Positions 17,466-26,113 of a stretch of 64,000 bases of DNA are shown one piece after another. The notes beneath the pieces are model-generated. The model saw only the letters and a list, made by a program, of their open reading frames with translations. It made no database searches and was not told the origin of the DNA. A program made the translations under genes and the position numbers. The stretch lies in assembly GCF_009831625.1 (NCBI RefSeq), contig NZ_WUUS01000008.1, positions 1 through 64,000 on the forward strand, given 5' to 3'. Numbering within the stretch: the first letter of the stretch is position 1; every line of letters begins with the position of its first letter. Source of the DNA: Halobaculum saliterrae. Its GTDB lineage: Archaea > Halobacteriota > Halobacteria > Halobacteriales > Haloferacaceae.

Positions 17466-18011
17466 ATGAGACGCGGCCCCGACCCGGAACGACCGATCGA
17501 GGCGGTGCAGAACGCCGCCGTCGAGCACGCGGTGACGGTCGGCGAGTCGCGCGACGCGCTCGCGCTCGTCGGCGCGCTCGACCCCCTCCGGGAGGGACCA
17601 GCCCCTACCGGAACCGATCCTCGGACCCACGCCGACGAACTCGCCGACGGTCACGACCGTGAGACCGTGCTCGATCCGCAGTCTCGCGAATCCGTCGCCG
17701 TGCCCTCGATGACTACCGCCGCGGTGCTGGCCGCGTGGTCCGGCCTCCGTCTGCGGTCCGACCGGGACCGCCCGGCTACGGGACCCGCCACGGGGACGCA
17801 GGAGCCACCCGGACCCGGCGACGGAATCGGCGACGGCGACGTGGCCCCGTCGCCGGCCGTGGTCGGCGCCGCAGTCGCCTGCGAACGGTTCGATCTGTCC
17901 CCGGCGTCCGCCGCGTCGCTCGCGGACTGCGGGATATCGGTGGTCCGACAGGTGCTCGCCGAGCGCGACGCCGCCGACGCCTCGTCGAACGACCCCCGAC
18001 GCGACCGGTGA
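17466..18011 (+). CDS. Hypothetical haloarchaeal protein
   Basis: The 181-residue protein has a first part (residues 10-90) with helix-forming, Ala-rich sequence, a proline/glycine linker (TGPATGTQEPPGPGDG) and a second Ala-rich part. I do not recognise it. The start ATG at 17466 is chosen because upstream codons overlap the promoter. The coding nature is only moderately supported. Confidence 0.45.
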   Translation: MRRGPDPERPIEAVQNAAVEHAVTVGESRDALALVGALDPLREGPAPTGTDPRTHADELADGHDRETVLDPQSRESVAVPSMTTAAVLAAWSGLRLRSDRDRPATGPATGTQEPPGPGDGIGDGDVAPSPAVVGAAVACERFDLSPASAASLADCGISVVRQVLAERDAADASSNDPRRDR

Positions 18012-18042
18012 CCGGGGGGCGGCGACCGCGGAGACACCCGGC

Positions 18043-18065
18043 TTTATAACCCCGCGGTTTATAAA
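18043..18065 (+). promoter_or_regulatory. Tandem TATA boxes of the tbp gene
   Basis: TTTATAA at 18043-18049 and TTTATAAA at 18058-18065 lie 40 and 24 bp before the tbp ATG. The second fits a leaderless transcript. Two strong boxes at the gene for TATA-binding protein suggest TBP occupancy may regulate it. Confidence 0.75.
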
Positions 18066-18088
18066 GGAATCCAGAGGAACGACGACGC

Positions 18089-18649
18089 ATGACGGACCCG
18101 GCAGAATCCATCGAGATTCAGAACGTTGTAGCATCGACGGGGATCGGGCAGGAGCTCGACCTCGAAGCGCTGGCCGAGGACCTTCCGGGTGCGGACTTCA
18201 ACCCGGACAACTTCCCCGGGCTGGTGTACCGGACGCAGGAACCGAAGGCGGCCGCCCTCATCTTCCGCTCCGGAAAGATCGTCTGTACGGGGGCGAAGAG
18301 CATCGACGACGTGCACGAGGCGCTCGGGATCATCTTCGAGAAGCTCCGCGGGCTGAAGATCCCGGTGGAGGACGACCCGGACATCACCGTCCAGAACATC
18401 GTCTCGTCGGCCGACTTGGGCCACCAGCTCAACCTCAACGCCCTCGCGATCGGTCTCGGCCTCGAGGACGTCGAGTACGAGCCCGAGCAGTTCCCCGGGC
18501 TCGTCTACCGGATGGACGAGCCCGACGTGGTGATCCTCCTGTTCGGCTCGGGGAAGATCGTCATCACGGGCGGCAAGCGCACGGACGACGCCGAGGAGGC
18601 GGTCGAGGAGATCGTCGACCGGATCGAGGCCCTCGGCCTCCTCGGGTAG
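18089..18649 (+). CDS. tbp: TATA-box-binding protein (TBP)
   Basis: The 186-residue protein has two TBP repeats (about residues 8-90 and 98-182). Matching motifs occur in each half: IQNVVASTGIGQELDL with FPGLVYRTQEPKAAALIFRSGKIVCTGAKS, and VQNIVSSADLGHQLNL with FPGLVYRMDEPDVVILLFGSGKIVITGGKR. It binds TATA boxes and recruits TFB and RNA polymerase. Length and acidic tail are normal for haloarchaea, which often carry several TBP paralogues. It has its own strong promoter. Confidence 0.98.
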   Translation: MTDPAESIEIQNVVASTGIGQELDLEALAEDLPGADFNPDNFPGLVYRTQEPKAAALIFRSGKIVCTGAKSIDDVHEALGIIFEKLRGLKIPVEDDPDITVQNIVSSADLGHQLNLNALAIGLGLEDVEYEPEQFPGLVYRMDEPDVVILLFGSGKIVITGGKRTDDAEEAVEEIVDRIEALGLLG

Positions 18650-18800
18650 CCTCGCCCCGTTCTCGGGGGACGCTCCCCTCCACGGCTCCCCGCGACCACG
18701 GTAGCCACCGACTACCGTTTGGTCCACACTCCGATCGGCGTCCGAACGCCGTGTTGTCGGGGAAATAGGTATATACTCGGAGCGCACAGTTCCCGACACA

Positions 18801-19433
18801 GTGGCTTCCCGACAGGGCGCCGCTGACGCCCGCGCGGCGTCGGCGCACACCGGTCGCGGCGGCTCGTCCACGAACACCCGGGCACGCACCCGCACGCCCG
18901 ACACACCGGAACGGGCGCGTGACGTCTCGGCCCCGCCCGAACGCGACCCCGGACGATACGCGCAGACGGACCACTTTCGACATCGACTGCGCCAGCAGGG
19001 TCGCTACATCACGCTTCCCGTCGCCGGCGACGCCATCGAGAACGGCCAGCTCCGCTGGAACTCCACGGACGGCTGGCGGTTCGCGATCGTTCGCGACGGG
19101 GTGCGGTTCGTGATCGTCATCGGCGACACTGACACGCCCTCCCCAGTGCTGGTCACCGGCTGGACGGAGATCGCCGACTGGGAGGCCGCGACGGCGTCCG
19201 AGCGCTGGGACGACGCCGACGTCAACACCATCCAGCTGCGCGCGGACCTCTCCGAGCACAAGGAACGACAGATCCCCGGCCGGATCCGCCCGCGCGTCGT
19301 CACCCGACCGTTCGCGGTCGGCGGTCACCACGTTCACACCGCCGCGGGCGACGGTCACGTCGAATGCGTCGATTGCGGCGCGCGCTTCCGCTCGAAGCGG
19401 GAGCTGTGTGAACTCCCCTGCGGCGCACACTGA
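18801..19433 (+). CDS. Hypothetical protein with C-terminal zinc finger
   Basis: The 210-residue protein has a disordered, Ala/Thr-rich N-terminus (residues 1-55), a conserved-looking core (FRHRLRQQGRYITLPVAGDAIENGQLRWNSTDGWRFAIVRDG) and a C-terminal metal-binding motif with Cys at CVDCGARFRSKRELC. The GTG start is well supported: GGTATATACT at 18768-18777 lies 24-33 bp upstream, a typical leaderless promoter. The function is unknown; nucleic-acid binding is possible. Confidence 0.65.
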   Translation: MASRQGAADARAASAHTGRGGSSTNTRARTRTPDTPERARDVSAPPERDPGRYAQTDHFRHRLRQQGRYITLPVAGDAIENGQLRWNSTDGWRFAIVRDGVRFVIVIGDTDTPSPVLVTGWTEIADWEAATASERWDDADVNTIQLRADLSEHKERQIPGRIRPRVVTRPFAVGGHHVHTAAGDGHVECVDCGARFRSKRELCELPCGAH

Positions 19434-19518
19434 CCACGGTGGGCGCCACCTCTCGGTCCGCGTCCGAGGGCGACCGCCGAGCGCGGTTCCTTTACGCGCC
19501 GGCGACGTATCGAGGCCA

Positions 19519-21438
19519 ATGACTGACGACGCCGGCGATCCGGCCGCGGGCGGTGACGGTGGTGACAGCGGTGGCGTCGGTGCCGGCGGCGCAGACACCG
19601 AGACGGACGGCGACGTTGTCGCCGACGAGACCCCCGCCGACCTCACTATCGACCGGTTCTACGACGCCGTCGAGGCGGCACAGCGGCCGGTACTCACGGC
19701 CACACAGGTCGCCCGTGAGACCGACCGCACGCAGGCCGAGGCGCGTGATCACCTCGATGCGCTCGCCGAGGAGGGAACCGTCGAGCGCGTCGACGTGGAG
19801 TCGGACCCGGTCGTGTACTACCCGACCTCGTGGGGCGACCTCGCCGAGCGCGAACGGGTGGTCATGTTTCCGACGCGGCGCCAGATCGTGGTCGATCAGC
19901 CGACGCAGTACACTCGTGCGATGCTCGCCGACTTCGCACACCTCGTCGACTCCACGGGGACGGAGCCGGGAACCCGGGGGTACCTCTACGAGATCCGGCA
20001 GGAGGACGTTTGGGCCGCGCCGTTCGAGGAGTTCTCGGGGTTGCTCGCGCGGATGCGATCGGTGCTGCCCCGGCGCTCTCCGCACCTGGAGGAGTGGGCC
20101 GAGAACCAGTGGAAGCGGGCACGCCAGTTCCGCCTGCGGACTCACGAGGACGGCTACGTGGTGCTGGAGGCCGACCGGGAGGAGCTGATGGGCAACGTCG
20201 CCCGCCAGAAGCTCGACGAGACGGTCCTACAGGCGGACCTCTCGGACACCGAGTCGTGGGTGAACGACGAGGAGATCGGCCACGTGAAGCGGGTGTTGTA
20301 CGAGGCGGGCTACCCCGTGATCGACGAGCGCGATCTGGAGTCGGGGGAACCCCTCGACGTGACGCTGCAGGCGGAGCTTCGGGCGTACCAGACGGACTGG
20401 GTCGACCGGTTCATCGAGCAGCGGGCGGGAGTGTTCGTCGCGCCGCCCGGATCGGGCAAGACCGTCGCCGCGCTTGGCGTTCTGGAGGCGGTCGGCGGCG
20501 AGACGCTGATCCTCGTCCCCTCGCGGGAACTCGCGGGGCAGTGGCGCGCCGATCTGCTGGAACACACCGACCTCGACGACGCGCAGATCGGAGAGTACCA
20601 CGGCGGTGAGAAGGAGATCGCGCCGGTGACGATCGCGACCTACCAGACCGCGGGGATGGACCGACACCGGTCGCTGTTCGACTCCCGCGAGTGGGGGCTC
20701 GTGATCATGGACGAGGCACACCACATCCCCGCGCCGATATTCCGTCGGGCCGCGGACCTTCAGAGCAAACACCGCCTCGGGTTGTCGGCGACTCCGATAC
20801 GGGAGGACGACAACGAGGAGGAGATCTTCACGCTGATCGGCCCGCCGATCGGAACCGACTGGGGCGCGCTGTTCGACGCCGGCTTCGTGCAGGAGCCGGA
20901 GGTGGAGATCCGGTACGTCCCGTGGCGCGACGAGGAGGCGCAGAACGAGTGGGCCAGCGCCGACGGCCGTCAGCGGCACATGGCCGCCGCGCGCAACCCC
21001 GCGAAGGCCGAGGAGGTGCGTCGCCTCCGGGAGCGCCACGGCGACGCGAGGACGCTCGTCTTCGTCGACTACCTCGAACAGGGGGAGGCGATCGCGGCGG
21101 CGCTGGGCGTCCCGTTCGTCTCCGGGGAGACGCGTCACCACGTCCGCCAGCGCCTGTTCGAGGAGTTCCGGCAGGGCGAGCGCGACACGCTCGTCGTCTC
21201 GCGGATCGCCGACGAGGGGATCGACCTGCCGAACGCCGGGCTCGCGATCGTCGCGTCGGGGCTCGGCGGGAGCCGGCGCCAGGGCGCCCAACGTGCCGGC
21301 CGCACGATGCGCCCCGTCGGCTCCGCGCTGGTGTACGTGCTCGCCACGCGCGGGACCAGCGAGGAGGACTTCGCGCAGCGACAGATGAACCACCTCGCGG
21401 AGAAGGGCGTCCGCGTCCACGAGCGCACCGTCGAGTAG
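19519..21438 (+). CDS. XPB/Rad25-like superfamily 2 DNA helicase
   Basis: The 639-residue protein has an acidic N-terminal extension (1-40), an HTH-like segment near 55-95, a damage-recognition-like region, and the helicase core. Walker A (PPGSGKT) is near 309-315, DEAH at 398-401, then motif III (LSATP), and the RecA2 domain with SRIADEGIDLPNAG and QRAGRTMRP (motif VI). Family members unwind DNA in repair and promoter opening. The order of domains and length match archaeal XPB homologues. The start at 19519 follows CCTTTACG, a TATA-like box. Confidence 0.88.
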   Translation: MTDDAGDPAAGGDGGDSGGVGAGGADTETDGDVVADETPADLTIDRFYDAVEAAQRPVLTATQVARETDRTQAEARDHLDALAEEGTVERVDVESDPVVYYPTSWGDLAERERVVMFPTRRQIVVDQPTQYTRAMLADFAHLVDSTGTEPGTRGYLYEIRQEDVWAAPFEEFSGLLARMRSVLPRRSPHLEEWAENQWKRARQFRLRTHEDGYVVLEADREELMGNVARQKLDETVLQADLSDTESWVNDEEIGHVKRVLYEAGYPVIDERDLESGEPLDVTLQAELRAYQTDWVDRFIEQRAGVFVAPPGSGKTVAALGVLEAVGGETLILVPSRELAGQWRADLLEHTDLDDAQIGEYHGGEKEIAPVTIATYQTAGMDRHRSLFDSREWGLVIMDEAHHIPAPIFRRAADLQSKHRLGLSATPIREDDNEEEIFTLIGPPIGTDWGALFDAGFVQEPEVEIRYVPWRDEEAQNEWASADGRQRHMAAARNPAKAEEVRRLRERHGDARTLVFVDYLEQGEAIAAALGVPFVSGETRHHVRQRLFEEFRQGERDTLVVSRIADEGIDLPNAGLAIVASGLGGSRRQGAQRAGRTMRPVGSALVYVLATRGTSEEDFAQRQMNHLAEKGVRVHERTVE

Positions 21439-21450
21439 GCGGTTCCCGAG

Positions 21451-21999
21451 TCAGTGCTCCAGCGGTGCGTCCGTGAACCGTGCCCCGCAGTTGCCACACT
21501 CGACGACGGGCCGATCTTCGTCGTCCGTCGTGAACCCGAGCGCGTCGTCGCCGCAGTCGGGGCACGGTCGAGGCACGTGTTCAGCGTCGCAGTCGGGACA
21601 GCGGAAGGTCAGGTTCGCCCCGGCGGTATCGAGCCGTAGCTCCTCGCCACCGCAGTCCGGACACGGTGCCGGAACGCGCACGTCGTCCGTCCCGCGGGGC
21701 GCGCCGATCGCGAACGCCACGAGGTCGCCGTCGCCGCGGTTCTCGCCGGTCTGGAACTCGCCCGGGGCGAACCGAACCGCCTCGCCCGCGCCGACTGTCA
21801 CATCGCCCTCCAGCGTCTCGAACGTCGCCTCCCCGGCGACGACGACGAACACCTCCTCCTGATCGGCGTGGGCGTGGAGGCCGCCGGGGAACCCGTCGCC
21901 GGGAGCGACTCGGTAGCGGTTGATCGCGACGTGCTCGGTCCCGAGGGCGTCGCCGAGTCGGACGAGCCTCGCGGATCGATCGATGCACGCCCGCCTCAC
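21451..21999 (-). CDS. Cupin plus zinc-ribbon protein
   Basis: The 182-residue protein has a cupin barrel in residues 1-105, including GLHAHADQEEVFVVVAGEATFETLEG. It ends with two zinc-ribbon units, with paired Cys in CPDCGG, CPDCDA, CPDCGDD and CGNCGA. The GTG start overlaps the stop of the upstream gene by 3 bp, indicating coupling. The function is unknown; the zinc ribbons suggest nucleic-acid or protein contact. Confidence 0.75.
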   Translation of the reverse strand: MRRACIDRSARLVRLGDALGTEHVAINRYRVAPGDGFPGGLHAHADQEEVFVVVAGEATFETLEGDVTVGAGEAVRFAPGEFQTGENRGDGDLVAFAIGAPRGTDDVRVPAPCPDCGGEELRLDTAGANLTFRCPDCDAEHVPRPCPDCGDDALGFTTDDEDRPVVECGNCGARFTDAPLEH

Positions 22000-22787
22000 G
22001 GGTCGTCGCTCCCGCGTTCGTCCTCGAACGACGGTTCCTCCCACTTCTCATCGGAGTCCACGGGGTCGATCGCGTGCTCGATCTGCTCCTCGGAGAAGTC
22101 CACCTCGTGGAGCGCCATGTTCAGCCGCTGCCAGCGGGCGCTCTGGTCGTCCTCGCCCTCCGGACCGACCCGGGCGCCGTGTGTCTTGAAGAACTCGCCG
22201 CCGCGGCCCAGACGACTGCCCTCGCCGGTGTGCTTGTCGAACGCGACGTCGTACTCCCCGCCGGGTTCGAACTCGCCGACCGGGAAGTCGATACTCGGCT
22301 CCTCCCCGCGTTCGTGTGCCTCCGCCCGCGCCTCGGCGGCGTTGCGGAAGAACTCGTCGGCGTTCGGCGACTCGCGCGAGGAGGTCGCCCGGGCGCACGC
22401 GAGGGCGGCGTGGACCGCACAGATCCGCCCGCGCCACTCGGCGGGCTCCCAGCGCTCGGTCGCGAGCTCCTCGTAGCGTTCGACCAGCAGGGCGACCTCC
22501 TGGCCGGCGCGGAGGTCCTCGACGACGTACAGGTGGAGGCGGTCCCAGAGGTTCCACGCGAACCCCGAACGAGCGAGCTCCCACGCGGCCCACGCGGCGA
22601 CCTCCTCGTCGGAGCGGCGAACCGCCTTCTGAAGCAGACTCGACACCGCGTAGCGGTTGAACCCGCCGTCGGTCTCGTCGGCCTCCTTCGGCTCGCCGAA
22701 GTCGTTCGCGCCGTCGGCGTCGGGGTCGCGCTCGGAGAGTTCGCCGCCGGCGCCGAACGTCGCCTGTCTGCTCTCGTCGTCGGCCAT
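21996..22787 (-). CDS. RarA/MgsA C-terminal-domain-like protein (no ATPase domain)
   Basis: The 263-residue protein has an acidic N-terminus and, from about residue 45, VSSLLQKAVRRSDEEVAAWAAWELARSGFAWNLWDRLHLYVVEDL, which resembles the helical C-terminal region of RarA/MgsA AAA+ proteins. Later HTGEGSRLGRGGEFF also fits. The AAA+ core is absent, so it is a stand-alone domain. Its role may be in fork maintenance, but this is inference from similarity recalled by eye. It is coupled to the cupin-zinc-ribbon gene. Confidence 0.55.
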   Translation of the reverse strand: MADDESRQATFGAGGELSERDPDADGANDFGEPKEADETDGGFNRYAVSSLLQKAVRRSDEEVAAWAAWELARSGFAWNLWDRLHLYVVEDLRAGQEVALLVERYEELATERWEPAEWRGRICAVHAALACARATSSRESPNADEFFRNAAEARAEAHERGEEPSIDFPVGEFEPGGEYDVAFDKHTGEGSRLGRGGEFFKTHGARVGPEGEDDQSARWQRLNMALHEVDFSEEQIEHAIDPVDSDEKWEEPSFEDERGSDDP

Positions 22788-22904
22788 GTCCGCGCGGTGT
22801 TCGCCGCGGGCGATAAACCCCGCGACGGGGCCGTGGCTCGGCGTGACGATGCGGGGTCGAATGAGAACCCTTAAGTCCGAATCGGCGGGTATCTGTTGAT
22901 GTAT

Positions 22905-22978
22905 CCGGGTTTAGCTCAGCCTGGTAGAGCAGCCGACTGTAGATCGGCTTGCCCCCCGTTCAAATCGGGGAACCCGGA
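22905..22978 (+). tRNA. tRNA-Tyr (GTA)
   Basis: 74 nt. Acceptor stem CCGGGTT/AACCCGG with C1-G72 as usual for archaeal tRNA-Tyr, D-arm TAGCTCAGCCTGGTAGAGCA, anticodon arm GCCGA-CTGTAGA-TCGGC (anticodon GTA), and T-arm CCCCG-TTCAAAT-CGGGG. The discriminator is A; CCA is not encoded. CCCTTAAG at about 22868 may be the promoter box. Confidence 0.96.
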
Positions 22979-23078
22979 CTTCCTGTCGCCGCCGCAGCGA
23001 GGAGCGAAGCGACCGATCCGGCGGCGACGAAGCCGACCACCATCCTACATAAATGCTTCTACGAGTTGTCGAGCCGAC

Positions 23079-23957
23079 ATGGCTCGTCATCGGTTGAAGG
23101 GATGGCCGGTCGAACGCGGGAACGTGAGCGGACACCTCACGCGTCGCCGCGTCCTCGCGGGCGGCGCAACGGCCCTCCTTGCATCGATCGCCGGCTGTAG
23201 CGGCGCGACGCCGTTCGTCGGCAAGCGAAGCGAGCGCGACGAGACGATCGCCGTCGACGGCGCGGAGCGGCTCGTCGCCCGAACCGATCTGGGTGACGTG
23301 ACCCTCCGCGCCGAGGAGCGCGACGACGTCGACGTGCGGATCACGAAACAGGCCAGCAGCGTCACGGCCGACCTCTCGGATCTCGCCTTCCGGGTCGAGC
23401 GGTCGGGAGGTGACCTCGTCCTCCGCTCGGAGTTCACCGGGGACACGGAGTTCCTCGGCGGTCGCCCGTCGATGTCGATCGACGTGACGCTGCCCCGATC
23501 CCTCCCGGTGTCGTCGGTCCGGAGTTCGGTCGGGGACGTCTCCGTCGAGGGCGTCGACGGCGACGTGGACGCCGAGACGGACACCGGCGACGTCCGCCTC
23601 CGCGGTGTTGCCGGGTCGGTCAGGGCGGCGGCGTCGACCGGCGACGTGACGGTGACCGGCCCGGACGCGATCCGAGGCGCCCTGACCCAGACCGGCGACG
23701 TGACCGCCGACGTTCCCGACGTCGACGGCGACGTCCGGATCGAGTCGCGAACCGGCGACGTCGCGGTCGCGGTCGGCGATGACGTCGACGCCGACCTTCG
23801 GGTCGCCACCAGCACCGGAGACGTGTCGGTCTCCGGAGTCTCGCTGTCGGACGCGACCCGAACCGACGACTCGGTGACCGGAACGCTCGGCGACGGCGGT
23901 CCCGCCCTCGCGGTCGAGACCCGCACCGGCGACGCGACGGTCTCCCCGCTGAACTGA
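23079..23957 (+). CDS. Tat-type lipoprotein with DUF4097-like beta-helix
   Basis: The 292-residue protein has a signal with TRRRVLAGGATALLASIAGC: twin arginines and a lipobox Cys near residue 35. The remainder is a repetitive beta-structure with recurring T(G)DV motifs (SVGDVSVEGVDGDVDAETDTGDVRL...), typical of DUF4097 surface proteins. ACATAAAT at 23048-23055 supports a leaderless ATG at 23079; an internal GTG at 23124 is an alternative that would place the signal nearer the start. The role at the cell surface is unknown. Confidence 0.82.
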   Translation: MARHRLKGWPVERGNVSGHLTRRRVLAGGATALLASIAGCSGATPFVGKRSERDETIAVDGAERLVARTDLGDVTLRAEERDDVDVRITKQASSVTADLSDLAFRVERSGGDLVLRSEFTGDTEFLGGRPSMSIDVTLPRSLPVSSVRSSVGDVSVEGVDGDVDAETDTGDVRLRGVAGSVRAAASTGDVTVTGPDAIRGALTQTGDVTADVPDVDGDVRIESRTGDVAVAVGDDVDADLRVATSTGDVSVSGVSLSDATRTDDSVTGTLGDGGPALAVETRTGDATVSPLN

Positions 23958-24165
23958 ACACGGTCCTCCGTTTCGGCCCTCCTCCTCGTCTTCCTCGTTT
24001 TCGGGAGGCTTCCAGACGGTTGCCGCCGAGACTGATCGCACTCGTCCCACGGTCGAGCGTTTCAGATCCACGATCGGCGGTCCCTCCGGGTCGCGAGCCG
24101 CCACCGTCGAGGTCCCCATGGGGGACCGTGCGGGTCGACGGGGGTGTCGTCCTGAAGGATACGCC

Positions 24166-24223
24166 GAAAAGAGCGCCGCGGTGTCTCAGGCGTCAGACGC
24201 CGCGGTGTCTCAGGTGTCAGATC
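24166..24223. repeat. Short direct repeat at the 3' end of the sensor gene
   Basis: CGCCGCGGTGTCTCAGG occurs twice in tandem, 24 bp apart (about 24175 and 24199), differing at few positions. It lies just beyond the stop of the minus-strand gene. The interval from 23958 to this point has no convincing gene. Confidence 0.6.
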
Positions 24224-24899
24224 GGGTGGTCCCGTCCGAACCGGGGCCTCCGACCGCCTCGGTGTCGCCGTCGTCCTCGCCGTCGATGAGCGTCGAGGTG
24301 ACCGCCGCGGCGACGCGGCCGAGGAGGTTCGCGGCGTACAGCGTGAGCAGACCGACGAGCCCGCCGACCACGGCGGCGCCGAGCGCCCGCGGGAGCGTGT
24401 TCACGCGGTACACCCCGAGCTGGTAGTCGACCAACAGGAACTCGCCGTACGCGAGCGGCGCGATCAGCAGTCCCGACGCCACCGACAGGCCCGTCGTCAA
24501 CACGACGAGCGCGATCACTGCCAACACCATCCGCCAGCAGAGGTACAGCAGGCCGGTCCACGTCGAGCGAGCGAACGCTAGCTGCTTGCAGAACTCCACG
24601 ACCCCGAGGTCCCGGGACGGGAACCACGGCGACACCTCGACGCCGAGGAGGCCGGCCGTCAGCTTCGCGTCCGCCCAGACGACCGCGACCGCGAGCAGCA
24701 GCGTTCCCAGCAGCGCCACCGGGGCGAGGATCGTGACACTCAGCCCCAGCGATAGCGATCCGGCCACCGAGAACGCGATCAGGTAGCCGAACCCGAGCGG
24801 GACCGCCAGCGCGAGGTACAGGAGGCTTCGATACGTGCGGGGATCGAGGGGTGCGCCGGCGAACGAGGCCAGCGCGTCCCGGTAGTTCGTCGTCGTCAT
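24210..24899 (-). CDS. Stand-alone 'sensor' membrane-domain protein (paralogue A)
   Basis: The 229-residue protein has several hydrophobic segments (about 30-55, 60-85, 110-150, 165-195). The opening RTYRSLLYLALAVPLGFGYLIAFSVAG and the later FARSTWTGLLYLCWRMVLAVIAL resemble the putative sensor domain that usually precedes histidine kinases. No kinase or HTH domain is attached. It is a clear paralogue of 26114-26881, which begins with QTYRNLAYLALAVPLGFAYFLLVA. Confidence 0.75.
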   Translation of the reverse strand: MTTTNYRDALASFAGAPLDPRTYRSLLYLALAVPLGFGYLIAFSVAGSLSLGLSVTILAPVALLGTLLLAVAVVWADAKLTAGLLGVEVSPWFPSRDLGVVEFCKQLAFARSTWTGLLYLCWRMVLAVIALVVLTTGLSVASGLLIAPLAYGEFLLVDYQLGVYRVNTLPRALGAAVVGGLVGLLTLYAANLLGRVAAAVTSTLIDGEDDGDTEAVGGPGSDGTTRSDT

Positions 24900-24993
24900 G
24901 CGACACTGAAGTCTCTGGTCCGATCCTCGGTAAAACGGGAACGCCGGCTGTTCGTCCGACGGACCGTCGAAGGATACAAGTACGGGTTCCCGG

Positions 24994-25278
24994 TCAGGTG
25001 CCGTCCAGCGAGTAGATCAGCGCGAGCAGTCCGGCGACGTTCACACACAACACTGCGAGCAGCGTCGTCGCGTCGTCGAGCCCGCCCAGCGGCGCGACGC
25101 CGTAGGTGATCGGGAACGGCGCGACCGCCACGAGGGCGATGCCGACCGCGAGATAGCGCATCATGTCGCTGTCGTGGCGACGATACCCTCGATAGGCCGT
25201 TACGGCGACGAGCGTGCCGGTGAGGGCCGTCGCCGCGGCCGTCAGGAACAACAGCGTGCCCGCGTCAACGGCGGTCAT
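24994..25278 (-). CDS. Small three-helix membrane protein (DUF7521-like)
   Basis: The 94-residue protein has three hydrophobic helices and a conserved YRGYRRHDSDMMRYLAVGIAL loop. It is the last gene of a three-gene operon: regulator 25603, membrane protein 25265, then this one. It overlaps the preceding gene by 14 bp. Such pairs next to HTH regulators are common in haloarchaea; I recall a DUF7521 assignment, which should be checked. Confidence 0.72.
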   Translation of the reverse strand: MTAVDAGTLLFLTAAATALTGTLVAVTAYRGYRRHDSDMMRYLAVGIALVAVAPFPITYGVAPLGGLDDATTLLAVLCVNVAGLLALIYSLDGT

Positions 25279-25606
25279 AGATCACCCCCAACACGACGAG
25301 GAGCCCGACGAGTTGGCTGGTCGTCACGGCGAGCGATCGAACCGCCGGGTCGGTTCCGGGGACGTTCGACAGCAGCAGGCGCAGGAGGATCGGAACCGTC
25401 GTCACGAGCACGAGCCCGACGCCGAGCAGGAGCCGGCGTCGACCGCCGCTGTCCCGGTAGCCGTCGTAGAGGCGACGGGCGAGGTACAGCGAGAGCACCA
25501 CGGCCACGAACAGCGCGGCGAACACCAGCAGGACGACAGTCGGCGATCCGCCGGTCGTCGTCTGGAGCGCCGGGAGCGTGGCCGGGACGGCGGTTGCAGT
25601 CGTCAT
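25265..25606 (-). CDS. Small membrane protein (DUF7521-like)
   Basis: The 113-residue protein has three hydrophobic segments and a loop ARRLYDGYRDSGGRRRLLLGVGLVL similar to its downstream neighbour, so the two are probably duplicated relatives. It overlaps the regulator's stop by 4 bp (ATGA) and the next start by 14 bp. Confidence 0.72.
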   Translation of the reverse strand: MTTATAVPATLPALQTTTGGSPTVVLLVFAALFVAVVLSLYLARRLYDGYRDSGGRRRLLLGVGLVLVTTVPILLRLLLSNVPGTDPAVRSLAVTTSQLVGLLVVLGVIYDRR

Positions 25607-25947
25607 TTGAACCCCTCGTACAGCCGCGTGAACCGGTCCGCGGCGTCGGACTCGGGCCGGTCGACGGTCACCTCGAAGCCGTCGTCGGACAGTTCGAGGT
25701 GGACGGCCCTGACGCGGGCCCGATACGTCTTGTAGTGGTGGCCGCCCGGATCGAGTTGCTGTTCGTCCTCGAGCAGGCCGGCGTCGTGGAGGCGTTGGAC
25801 CCGGCGGTAGACGGTCGAGGAGTCGGCGTCGCAGGCCTCAGAGAGCGACTCGACGGACTTCGTGTCGCCGTACGTCTCCCGGAGGATCGTTCGGGCGTAG
25901 TCGTCGCCGAGGAGGTCGACGATCCCGCCCCCGTCGTCCCCGCCCAT
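25603..25947 (-). CDS. Winged-helix (ArsR-like) transcriptional regulator
   Basis: The 114-residue protein has a winged helix at about residues 5-65: VDLLGDDYARTILRETYGDTKSVESLSEACDADSSTVYRRVQRLHDAGLL, then a beta wing with DPGGHHYKTYRARV. I start at the ATG at 25947; a CTTTTG box lies about 27 nt upstream. It heads an operon with two small membrane proteins and may sense a membrane or redox signal through them. The target is unknown. Confidence 0.82.
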   Translation of the reverse strand: MGGDDGGGIVDLLGDDYARTILRETYGDTKSVESLSEACDADSSTVYRRVQRLHDAGLLEDEQQLDPGGHHYKTYRARVRAVHLELSDDGFEVTVDRPESDAADRFTRLYEGFK

Positions 25948-26113
25948 GGTCACTGTCGTGTCGAGCAGCCGGCAAAAGCGTCCCGAATCCGCCGTCGGTG
26001 TCGACACATCGTCCCGGCGTACCCGGACGACACGCAAAACGACCGGCACACGGTTGCAGCGCCGCCAGACCGTCCCGAACGTTTATGGTCTCATATCTGA
26101 CTCGTTCGCATGT

